NCBI RefSeq assembly: GCF_002798405.1
Contig: NZ_PGGV01000034.1
Location: forward strand, 1-64,000
Length of the DNA: 64,000 nt
Source of the DNA: Glycomyces xiaoerkulensis
GTDB lineage: Bacteria; Actinomycetota; Actinomycetes; Mycobacteriales; Micromonosporaceae
Direction: 5' to 3'
A program made the translations under genes and the position numbers. This document shows positions 1-5,908 of this stretch, one piece after another. The stretch's first letter is position 1. Each line of letters begins with the position of its first letter. Under the pieces are notes generated by a model. That model made no database searches and was not told the origin of the DNA. It worked only from the letters and a program-made list of their open reading frames with translations.

Positions 1-240
1 GATGCCGGATGGTCGGCGTTCGTGCATATGCTCGAGTACAAGGCCGCCCGGTACGGACGCGCCTTCGCGAAGGTCGACCGGTGGCTGCCGACCAGCCAGA
101 CGTGCTCGGCCTGCGGGGCGAAGGACGGCCCCAAGCCGCTCAGCGTCCGCGAATGGACCTGCACCGCCTGCGGGGCCGCCCACGACAGAGACGTCAACGC
201 CGCAAGGAACATTCTGGCCGCCGGGCAGGCGGACAGGTAA
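1..240 (+). CDS. tnpB: TnpB (IS605/IS607-type OrfB) C-terminal fragment, 5' end outside window
   Basis: The frame is open from base 1 to the stop at 238-240 and holds only the last 79 residues. It carries the C-terminal zinc ribbon of TnpB, with two CxxC pairs (CSACG and CTACG) followed by DRDVNAARNIL, where the final RuvC aspartate sits. TnpB is the RNA-guided nuclease of IS200/IS605 and IS607 elements. The rest of the gene lies upstream of the window, so whether it is intact cannot be judged. The sequence just downstream looks like the element's guide RNA. Confidence 0.85.
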   Translation, partial: DAGWSAFVHMLEYKAARYGRAFAKVDRWLPTSQTCSACGAKDGPKPLSVREWTCTACGAAHDRDVNAARNILAAGQADR

Positions 241-366
241 AACGCCCGTGGACCGCTGATAAGACCCGGGAGGCCGGGCACAGCGGGTCGAAGCGGGAAC
301 CCACCGAGACCCGCAGCCTCGCGGGTGGTAGGAATCCTCGGCCCTCAGGCCAGGGAGGAAGTCAAC
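241..366 (+). ncRNA. probable omega RNA (TnpB guide RNA) scaffold; guide would follow from about 367
   Basis: The region directly after the tnpB stop has no ORF but is rich in pairing. One hairpin pairs ACCCGC (309-314) with GCGGGT (321-326). A second pairs CCTCGGCC with GGCCAGGG around 336-355 with one mismatch. The block ends in GGAGGAAGTCAAC (353/354-366). TnpB omega RNAs are encoded at this place and end at the element boundary, so the guide would be chromosomal flank beginning TTCTCGGATG at 367. The 5' end of the RNA is not defined and probably overlaps tnpB. Confidence 0.6.
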
Positions 367-373
367 TTCTCGG

Positions 374-628
374 ATGCTCGAGAACCACGATGACGACATG
401 GACGACATGCGGGATGAGTCGGTCCCGGTCGAGGTTCGACGCCACTGGGAACGGCGGGTGCAGGCAGCGGGACTGCCCCTCGACGAATACCTGCTCCGAA
501 AGATGCCCCACGACGCCCCGCAGCCGACGAACGGGGAGATCTTCGCGGAGATCGACCGGACGGCCACTGACACCATCTCGACCGAGGAGATCGTCGAGAC
601 GCTGCGGGAGCTGAGGGAGTCCCGATGA
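374..628 (+). CDS. VapB-like antitoxin (orphan), 84 aa
   Basis: A small acidic protein with the core VPVEVRRHWERR...GLPLDEYLLRKM, typical of VapB/FitA-type antitoxins that bind operator DNA and neutralise a PIN-domain toxin. The C-terminal half (STEEIVETLREL) would be the toxin-binding tail. The first ATG (374) is only 7 nt from the insertion element end. ATG 407, which gives MRDESVPVEV, fits family N-termini better and may be the original start. The stop overlaps the ATG of a vapC remnant (ATGA at 625-628), the usual coupling of such pairs, but the toxin is destroyed, leaving an antitoxin without its partner. Confidence 0.7.
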   Translation: MLENHDDDMDDMRDESVPVEVRRHWERRVQAAGLPLDEYLLRKMPHDAPQPTNGEIFAEIDRTATDTISTEEIVETLRELRESR

Positions 629-654
629 TCACCGTCGAGACTTCCGTCCGATGA
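625..654 (+). pseudogene. vapC remnant (first 9 codons)
   Basis: An ATG overlapping the antitoxin stop starts MITVETSVR and then hits TGA at 652-654. The N-terminus of VapC toxins is MITVDTSVL..., with the first catalytic Asp in DTS. Here that Asp reads Glu and the frame ends at once. No further PIN-domain sequence is seen before recO, so the toxin has been deleted. Confidence 0.65.
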
Positions 655-685
655 CGGTGCATGGGGTGCCGCCGGTATAGCGACC

Positions 686-1432
686 TCAGTGCGGCACGTA
701 CTTGAGGGTGCGCAGCGGGCGTTCGGAATGCCACTGGAAATGGGCGGCGATCAGGCCGGCAGCCTCGGTGCGCTCGCGGCCGTCGGCGGCGGTGGCGTGG
801 GGCCAGTCGCCGGCCTCCAGGGCCCGCATGAGCTCCATCGAGGCCGGGGTCGGGACCGCAGCCCCGCCGGGGCGGCAGTCGCGGCAGACCGCTCCGCCGG
901 CGGCGACGGCGAAGGCCCGGTGCTCGCCGCCCCTGCCGCAGGCGGCGCATTCGCTGAGCGACGGCGCCCAGCCGGCGGTCTTCATCCCGCGCAGCAGGTA
1001 GGAGTCCATGATCAGCAGCGGCGGCAGGCCGGTCTCGGCCAGGGCCCGGAACGCACCGAGCGTGAGCTGGAAGACCCCGAGGTCGGGCTGGTGGTCCTCG
1101 GGCACGAGCCGCTCGGCGGCCTCGGCGACGACGCAGGCGGCGGTGTAAGTGGGCCAGTCGGCGCTGATCTTCCCGCCCGACAGGTGCACGCCGACCGCCT
1201 GGGTGACGGTGTGGAGCTCGCCGCGGCCCTCGATGAGCTGGAGGTCGACGTGGCCGAACGGGGCCAGCCGCGCCCCGAACTTGGAGGAGGTCCGGCGCAG
1301 GCCCTTGGCGACGGCGCGGAACCGGCCGTGGCCGCGGCCCAGGCAGGACACGATCGTGTCGGCCTCGCCGAGCTTGAAGGTGCGAAGCACCACCGCGTCG
1401 TCGCGGAACAGTTTCCTGGTGCCGACCCCCAC
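686..1432 (-). CDS. recO: DNA repair protein RecO
   Basis: RecO helps RecF and RecR load RecA on gapped DNA and anneals complementary strands. The 248-aa protein has the N-terminal OB-fold start (FRDDAVVLRTFKLGEADTIV), a helical middle, and a C-terminal zinc motif with CAAC and CRDC pairs. Length is normal for the family. The GTG start at 1432 is preceded by TAGGCT with a 6-nt gap, so the mRNA may be leaderless. It diverges from the MOSC gene over 72 bp. Confidence 0.95.
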   Translation of the reverse strand: MGVGTRKLFRDDAVVLRTFKLGEADTIVSCLGRGHGRFRAVAKGLRRTSSKFGARLAPFGHVDLQLIEGRGELHTVTQAVGVHLSGGKISADWPTYTAACVVAEAAERLVPEDHQPDLGVFQLTLGAFRALAETGLPPLLIMDSYLLRGMKTAGWAPSLSECAACGRGGEHRAFAVAAGGAVCRDCRPGGAAVPTPASMELMRALEAGDWPHATAADGRERTEAAGLIAAHFQWHSERPLRTLKYVPH

Positions 1433-1438
1433 GGTGAC

Positions 1439-1444
1439 AGCCTA
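1439..1444 (-). promoter_or_regulatory. -10 hexamer TAGGCT of recO (leaderless)
   Basis: TAGGCT lies 6 nt before the recO GTG with no Shine-Dalgarno sequence between, so transcription would start at or next to the start codon. Confidence 0.5.
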
Positions 1445-1491
1445 ACCCGAGCGGCGGACATATCCGATTGCGATCGCCACCGGTCGCGGCA

Positions 1492-1497
1492 TAGGTT
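1492..1497 (+). promoter_or_regulatory. -10 hexamer TAGGTT of the MOSC gene (leaderless)
   Basis: TAGGTT lies 7 nt before GTG 1505, matching the arrangement seen before several other genes in this window. Confidence 0.5.
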
Positions 1498-1504
1498 TAC
1501 CTCC

Positions 1505-2161
1505 GTGCGCATCATCTCGGTCAACATCGCCCATCCCCGGGCCAACGAGTGGAAACAGGACGTCGAGTTCACCGGCATCGACAAGCGGCCGGTGGCCGGG
1601 CCGGTCGCGGTCCGCGCGGCCGGACCGAAGCCGTCCGGCGAGGTCGGGCTCGCGGGCGACCGGGTCGGCGACCTGAAGCATCACGGCGGAACCGACCAGG
1701 CGGTCTACGCCTACGCCCGCGAGGACTACGACCGGTTCGAGTCGGTTCTCGGCCGCAAGCTGCCCGACGGCGGCTTCGGCGAGAACCTCACCGTCACCGG
1801 GCACGACCTGAGCGCGGCCCGGATCGGCGAGCGCTGGAGCGGACCCGGCGGGCTGGTCCTGGAGGTCACCGGTCCGCGCATCCCGTGCGGGACCTTCCGC
1901 GGCTGGATCGGCGAGCGGGGCTGGCTGAAGACGTTCACCGCCGAGGCCCGCCCCGGCGCGTACCTGCGGGTGGCCGCGCCCGGCGAGGTCGCTGCGGGCG
2001 CCGAACTCGAGGTGGTCGACCGGCCCGAGCACAAGATCACCGTGGAGGCGCTGTTCCGGGCGAACATGGGCGACCGGGACGCGGCGCTGGAGCTGCTGCG
2101 GTCCCCGCACCTGGACGAATCGGAGGCCGCAGACCTGCGGAAGGCCCACGGCCTGGACTGA
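1505..2161 (+). CDS. MOSC domain protein (YiiM-like)
   Basis: A 218-aa protein with the MOSC beta-barrel signature: GDRVGDLKHHGGTDQAV near residues 55-72, GENLTV, and GPRIPCGTF with the conserved cysteine near residue 128. A 3-alpha C-terminal domain (RANMGDRDAALELL) follows, as in YiiM. MOSC proteins act on molybdenum-cofactor or N-hydroxylated substrates; YiiM reduces N-hydroxylated compounds. The specific substrate here is unknown. GTG 1505 was chosen because the conserved start VRIISVNIA begins there and a -10-like TAGGTT sits just upstream. Confidence 0.85.
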   Translation: MRIISVNIAHPRANEWKQDVEFTGIDKRPVAGPVAVRAAGPKPSGEVGLAGDRVGDLKHHGGTDQAVYAYAREDYDRFESVLGRKLPDGGFGENLTVTGHDLSAARIGERWSGPGGLVLEVTGPRIPCGTFRGWIGERGWLKTFTAEARPGAYLRVAAPGEVAAGAELEVVDRPEHKITVEALFRANMGDRDAALELLRSPHLDESEAADLRKAHGLD

Positions 2162-2891
2162 ACCGGGTGCCGGTAGGCGTGCGGCCCCGAAGCTCCGCTT
2201 CGGGGCCGGTGGTGTTCAGTCCATTCCGGGAGACGCGACCGGGAGGCCCTGCTCGCGGGCGATCTCGATCATCCGGCGGTCGTAGCTGACCAAGGCGGTC
2301 AGATACTCCTGAATGCTCAGCGCGCTGGCGACGTGTATGGCGTCCAACGCACGAAGCCTGCCGGGAAGGTACATCGCCGTATCCCGGACCTCGTCGGTCA
2401 AGTGGATCTCGGTCACGGCGGAATCGAGCTCGGACATCAGCCTCGGGAACTGTCCATGCCGGCTCGAGGTCCGGACCGTCTCGACGAACCCGACAGTGCT
2501 CGTCGCCATCGGGACGCTCTGGCCCTCCTTGAGGAAACTCCGCAAGTCCTTCACGTTGTCCCGCCCCATGTACAGCGCGACCAATGCCGAGGCATCCATG
2601 TAAAGCAAGATCCGAATCCTCTTCTCGCATCTTGAGAAGGGTCTCTACCGGATCTCCCGGCCCTTCGGGTTCGAAGCGTGAAATCTGGTCGATGTCGTCG
2701 GTGGTGAACGACTTGAGCTTGATTCGTCCCTCGGCCACCAGGGGCGCGTACTTGCCCAGAGCGCCCGCCGCGGGCACCACCATCGCGACGGCCTGGCCGT
2801 GCTTGGTCACCGTCACCGACTCACCTCGTTCCGCCAGCGCGAAGAACGCGCTCGGATTGCGTGAGAACTCACGTACCGTCACCTCACTCAT
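2037..2891 (-). CDS. Phd/YefM-type antitoxin, reading frame lacking its expected stop
   Basis: Residues 1 to about 94 are a clear antitoxin: MSEVTVREFSRNPSAFFAL then GESVTVTKHGQAVAMVVP, the DNA-binding Phd/YefM fold, then a toxin-binding tail ending LLKMREED. Family members normally stop here, at the toxin start. In this frame there is no stop. It runs on through the whole vapC gene and terminator to 2037, adding about 190 residues of low-complexity sequence that look like an out-of-frame shadow. Either the stop was lost by mutation or indel, or the sequence contains an error. The functional part is about 2600-2891. Confidence 0.6.
   Translation of the reverse strand: MSEVTVREFSRNPSAFFALAERGESVTVTKHGQAVAMVVPAAGALGKYAPLVAEGRIKLKSFTTDDIDQISRFEPEGPGDPVETLLKMREEDSDLALHGCLGIGRAVHGAGQREGLAEFPQGGPERPDGDEHCRVRRDGPDLEPAWTVPEADVRARFRRDRDPLDRRGPGYGDVPSRQASCVGRHTRRQRAEHSGVSDRLGQLRPPDDRDRPRAGPPGRVSRNGLNTTGPEAELRGRTPTGTRFSPGRGPSAGLRPPIRPGAGTAAAPAPRPGRPCSPGTAPPR
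2183..2207. terminator. convergent terminator hairpin
   Basis: Perfect 11-bp stem GGCCCCGAAGC / GCTTCGGGGCC with a 3-nt loop between the MOSC gene and the convergent vapC. No strong T-run follows. Confidence 0.65.
2216..2608 (-). CDS. vapC: VapC-family PIN-domain ribonuclease toxin
   Basis: A 130-aa PIN domain with the acidic residues expected of an active VapC: Asp in YMDASALV at the N-terminus, Glu in VGFVETVR, Asp in LRALDAIHVASA, and Asp in LVSYDRRM. VapC toxins cleave tRNA or rRNA until bound by the antitoxin. The start shown is TTG 2608 (LLYMDAS); ATG 2599 is the alternative. It follows the Phd-type antitoxin gene on the same strand, whose reading frame does not stop before this gene. 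Confidence 0.85.
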   Translation of the reverse strand: MLYMDASALVALYMGRDNVKDLRSFLKEGQSVPMATSTVGFVETVRTSSRHGQFPRLMSELDSAVTEIHLTDEVRDTAMYLPGRLRALDAIHVASALSIQEYLTALVSYDRRMIEIAREQGLPVASPGMD

Positions 2892-2920
2892 CAGTGCCAC
2901 CCCCAGGCCCCGGCCGCAAT

Positions 2921-2943
2921 GTACGTACACGATAGTACGTCAC
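2921..2943 (-). promoter_or_regulatory. promoter/operator of the antitoxin-vapC pair
   Basis: On the minus strand a -10 hexamer TACTAT lies inside an inverted repeat whose arms are ACGTAC (2923-2928) and GTACGT (2935-2940) with a 6-nt spacer. Type II antitoxins repress their own operon by binding such palindromes over the promoter. The match is by position and symmetry only. Confidence 0.55.
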
Positions 2944-2970
2944 TCCGATCGCAACCGACGGCAGGTAGGT

Positions 2971-3663
2971 TCAGGACCGGGTCAGGTGGCTGCGGCCCAG
3001 GCGGTCGGCGGCGCGGATCGGCTCGGGGAGGCGGTACCCGGGGGCCAGTTCGAGGATGAGCTCGCGGGCGGTGCCGAGGGTGCAGCGGTGGCCGACCGAG
3101 ACGTAGACGGGTCTGACGCCGCCGCGGGTGCGCAGGGCGCAGCCGATGACCTCGTCGCCGCCGCGGATCGAGGTCCACTCGCCCCGCGCTCGCCCCGGTT
3201 CGTCGACCGGCAGGTGCGGCGGGTTCTTGGCCACGCCGATCGCCGGGGCGTCGAGCACCACCCCGAGGTGGCAGGCCAGTCCGAAGCGCCGCGGATGGGT
3301 CAGGCCGAAGCCGTCGCAGACGTACAGGTCGGGGTCGGCGGTGAGCGCTTCGACCGCCCGCAGGAGCATCGGCAGTTCGCGGAAGGCCAGCAGACCGGGG
3401 ACGTACGGGAATTCGGACCTGCCGCGCACCACCGCCCGGTCGAGCTCGGCCAGGTCCCCGCGCCGCAGGACCACCGCCGTGGCCACCGCCTCGTCGCTGT
3501 GCTTGTCGTAGGCGATGTCGAGCCCCGCGACGGTCTCGACCGCGCGGGCGTTGTCGGCGACGACGACGCAGCCGGCCAGTTCGGCCTGCATCGCCACCGC
3601 TTCGGCCGCGTTCGCCGGCTGCCGGGCGTACCGCTGGGCGAGGCGGGGTTCGTCAGCGCTCAC
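2971..3663 (-). CDS. nfi: endonuclease V (deoxyinosine 3' endonuclease)
   Basis: Endonuclease V nicks DNA one nucleotide 3' of deoxyinosine and starts alternative excision repair. The 230-aa protein shows the family motifs in order: VAGLDIAY (catalytic Asp), FPYVPGLLAFRE (the PYIP-type wedge and catalytic Glu), CDGFGLTHPRRFGLACHLGV (Asp), GVAKNP (Lys) and PVYVSVGHR. The GTG start at 3663 has TAGGCT 6 nt upstream, so the mRNA is probably leaderless. It is flanked by a toxin-antitoxin pair and an acidic repeat protein, neither functionally related. Confidence 0.92.
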   Translation of the reverse strand: MSADEPRLAQRYARQPANAAEAVAMQAELAGCVVVADNARAVETVAGLDIAYDKHSDEAVATAVVLRRGDLAELDRAVVRGRSEFPYVPGLLAFRELPMLLRAVEALTADPDLYVCDGFGLTHPRRFGLACHLGVVLDAPAIGVAKNPPHLPVDEPGRARGEWTSIRGGDEVIGCALRTRGGVRPVYVSVGHRCTLGTARELILELAPGYRLPEPIRAADRLGRSHLTRS

Positions 3664-3669
3664 GCCGCC

Positions 3670-3675
3670 AGCCTA
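3670..3675 (-). promoter_or_regulatory. -10 hexamer TAGGCT of nfi (leaderless)
   Basis: TAGGCT is followed by a 6-nt gap (GGCGGC) and the GTG start, the same layout as recO. Confidence 0.5.
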
Positions 3676-3694
3676 ACGAAGGCCGGACGGCGCG

Positions 3695-4417
3695 TCAGGC
3701 CCTCGGGCCGCGGAGGCCGGTGAGCGGGCCCTGGCCGTCCTCCGGTTCGTCGCCTCCGAACCGCACCTCGTCGACGTACGTCTCGGTGTTGTCATTGTGG
3801 ACGAATACCGCGTCGGGGTCCTCGCCGTCGCCGTCCCGGTCGACCACCTGGGTCTCGAAGTCGCCGTCGCCGTCGGTGTCGTAGCGGAAGTACTCGGCGT
3901 CGCCGTCGCCGTCGACGTCGTAGGCCCGCGCGTCGGCGCTGCCGTCGCCGCTCTGGTCCTCCTCGGCGACGAGCGCGCCTTCGTCGTCGATGCTCACGGT
4001 CTCGCCGTCGACGGTGACCTCGTCGAAGTCGGTGTCGTCGTCGGTGTTGGCCATCGCCACGTCGTAGACGCCGTCGCCGTCGGTGTCGGCCATGAGGGTC
4101 TCCATGTAGCCGTCGCCGGTGGTGTCGGTGCGGAGGTAGTCGATCCGGCCGTCGCCGGTGGTGTCGCGCGCGGAGGTGTCGGTCTCGCCGTCGCCGCTGA
4201 GGTCCATCTGGAAGTGGTCGCTCTGACCGTCCCCCGTGGTGTCGGCTGCGTAGGTGTCGGTCTGCCCGTCACCGGAGGTGTCGTAGCCGGCGACGTCCGC
4301 GCGGCCGTCGCCGTCGGTGTCGGCGAGGACCGAGTCCCCGTAGTCCTCGACGGCCTCGGCACCGTCGATCTCGTCGCCGTAGTCGATGTTGTCGTCGAAT
4401 TCGCCGTAGTCGCTCAT
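3695..4417 (-). CDS. acidic DxDGDG-repeat (calcium-binding-like) protein
   Basis: A 240-aa, strongly acidic protein made of about ten tandem units with TDGDG or SGDGxxD cores (for example ADTDGDGRADVAGYD), spaced about 13-18 residues. These loops resemble EF-hand, dockerin or thrombospondin type 3 Ca2+ sites. There is no signal peptide, lipobox or transmembrane segment, so it is predicted cytoplasmic or exported by a route not visible here. An N-terminal tail MSDYGEFDDNIDYGDEID precedes the repeats. Function is unknown and metal binding is inferred from the loops. Confidence 0.75.
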   Translation of the reverse strand: MSDYGEFDDNIDYGDEIDGAEAVEDYGDSVLADTDGDGRADVAGYDTSGDGQTDTYAADTTGDGQSDHFQMDLSGDGETDTSARDTTGDGRIDYLRTDTTGDGYMETLMADTDGDGVYDVAMANTDDDTDFDEVTVDGETVSIDDEGALVAEEDQSGDGSADARAYDVDGDGDAEYFRYDTDGDGDFETQVVDRDGDGEDPDAVFVHNDNTETYVDEVRFGGDEPEDGQGPLTGLRGPRA

Positions 4418-4523
4418 GGTGTCCTCCGTCCGGCGGGTCGCGTGACTCCAACGTAGGCCGCCGGAGCCCCGGTCGTATCCCGCATCCGTGCCAACCCGGG
4501 CGTCGGCGTCGGGCCGGTGCAGG

Positions 4524-4555
4524 CCGACGGCCCCGCCGTTCGGCGGGGCCGTCGG
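4524..4555 (-). terminator. terminator hairpin after the proline-rich membrane protein
   Basis: Perfect 14-bp stem CCGACGGCCCCGCC / GGCGGGGCCGTCGG with loop GTTC, immediately downstream of the minus-strand gene ending at 4566. Confidence 0.7.
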
Positions 4556-4565
4556 CGCGGTCCGG

Positions 4566-5321
4566 TTACTGCTGCGGCGGTTGCGGAGGCCGGCCGGGTC
4601 CGGGCGGCGGCTCGTCCGGGGGTTGCTGGCCCGGGGGCGGCGGCTGCTGGCCGTAGGGCGGTTGCTGCCCGTACGGGGGCTGCTGCCCGTAGGGCGGCTG
4701 CCCCGGGAACTGCTGCGGCTGCTCCTTGCGGAAGTAGTCGTTCGAGGCCGGCAGCGCCAGCATGATGATGATCAGCAGCGACCCGACGATCAGGAACAGC
4801 AGCGTGATCCACTCCAGTGTGCTCACCCAGGCGGGCGTGACGTCCTGGGCCACCTGGGTGGTCTCGTCCTCGAATTCGGTGTCGCCCATCGACATGGTGG
4901 TGGAACCGAGCTGGCCGATCAGGCCGCCGAGGCCGCAGCAGGCCAGGGCGATGCCCGAGAGGACCCAACTGAGGATCCGCGCCGGTCGGTTCCCGCGGTT
5001 GTTGAGCAGGCCCAGCACCACATAGAAGACGGCGAACAGGATGTAGACCGCGGCGACCACCGCGAAGGACACCGTCACGAGCATGCCGATGTCGTCGGAG
5101 GTGATGCCGGAGAGCTCCGGATCGTCGAGAAGCTGCTCCTCCATCTCCTCCTGGACCGCGCCCTGGACGGCGAACATGGAGACCGCGGTCAGCACCAGTA
5201 CGAGCGCCGTGAGGAACTGCGTCCACACGGCGGCGGTGACCGGCGCGGGCCGCGGCTTGGGTCCCGGCGGCGGCGGCGGTGGAGGCGCGGGCGGGTATTG
5301 CGGCGGCTGTCCATATGCCAT
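4566..5321 (-). CDS. proline-rich four-helix membrane protein, unknown function
   Basis: A 251-aa protein. A proline-rich N-terminus (GQPPQYPPAPPPPPPPG) is followed by about four hydrophobic helices (around residues 30-52, 80-105, 115-135 and 165-190). A cytoplasmic-type tail then carries three PPYGQQ repeats. The loop between helices 1 and 2 is acidic. This layout is common in actinobacterial membrane proteins of unknown role, where proline-rich tails may bind partners. It has its own terminator and no operon partner. Confidence 0.75.
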   Translation of the reverse strand: MAYGQPPQYPPAPPPPPPPGPKPRPAPVTAAVWTQFLTALVLVLTAVSMFAVQGAVQEEMEEQLLDDPELSGITSDDIGMLVTVSFAVVAAVYILFAVFYVVLGLLNNRGNRPARILSWVLSGIALACCGLGGLIGQLGSTTMSMGDTEFEDETTQVAQDVTPAWVSTLEWITLLFLIVGSLLIIIMLALPASNDYFRKEQPQQFPGQPPYGQQPPYGQQPPYGQQPPPPGQQPPDEPPPGPGRPPQPPQQ

Positions 5322-5488
5322 GGTGGTCTCCGTCTTTCTCGTCGACTGCGCCCATCGTACGGTTCCGGCCGCGGCCGCGCCACCGGTTGGGGCACGTTTC
5401 CCCAGTGGAGACCGGTCGCCCGCGGCCTCCGCGCCGGTCGCTTCCCACTACTGTTGGCGGTGGACCCGGTCGCGGAAGTGAGATCCCC

Positions 5489-5890
5489 ATGGCCACTCGG
5501 GAGAAACCCGGCACGCTGCTGCGAGGCATCCCGTTCCCCATCCTCGCCACGGTGGCGATCCTGTGGATCACCGCCGCCCACGGCCTGATCGACTCCGGAC
5601 CCGAGTGGGTCGACTACACCGCCCGGCCCGACGGGAACACCGTCACCGCGGTCCTCCTGTTCATCCTGGCCTTCGCCCACTTCGCCAACGCCCTGCTGGG
5701 CCTGGGCATCCAGCTCCGCCTCCGCTGGGCCCGCTCGACCGCCATCGGCCTGTGCCTCTTCCGCACCGCGACCGCATCCTTCGCCCTGGTCGGCGGGGAC
5801 ACCCCGTCGTACACCAGGATCGCCCTCAACCTGGTGATCGTGGTCCTGCTGCTACTGCCCTCGTCGGCGGCCTGGTGCGACCGGCCGTGA
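5489..5890 (+). CDS. small four-helix membrane protein, unknown function
   Basis: 133 aa with four predicted membrane helices (about residues 12-32, 50-72, 78-98 and 105-127) and short loops. ATG 5489 was chosen because it opens a short basic tail (MATREKPG) before the first helix. The upstream in-frame sequence is proline/arginine-rich shadow of the opposite gene. No family motif was recognised. It faces the nnaR gene convergently across 18 bp. Confidence 0.65.
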   Translation: MATREKPGTLLRGIPFPILATVAILWITAAHGLIDSGPEWVDYTARPDGNTVTAVLLFILAFAHFANALLGLGIQLRLRWARSTAIGLCLFRTATASFALVGGDTPSYTRIALNLVIVVLLLLPSSAAWCDRP

Positions 5891-5908
5891 GCGCACGACG
5901 CGGAGCCG

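Larger units (their letters stand above)
1..366 (+). mobile_element. right end of a TnpB-encoding insertion element
   Basis: This span covers the tnpB 3' end, a structured non-coding stretch, and the short GGAGGAAGTCAAC tail typical of the 3' boundary of TnpB elements. The boundary near 366 is inferred from that tail. The left end is outside the window, so transposase content (TnpA or a serine recombinase) is unknown. Confidence 0.6.

Noticed and set aside
689-1504. Long plus-strand open frame leading into the MOSC gene
   Set aside because: It is the antisense shadow of recO in a GC-rich genome. The recO frame has strong family motifs and the MOSC similarity begins only at GTG 1505.
4640-4700. 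Short tandem DNA repeat encoding PPYGQQ as a possible CRISPR
   Set aside because: The units are directly adjacent, in frame and coding, with no spacers. No CRISPR array or cas gene was seen anywhere in the window.
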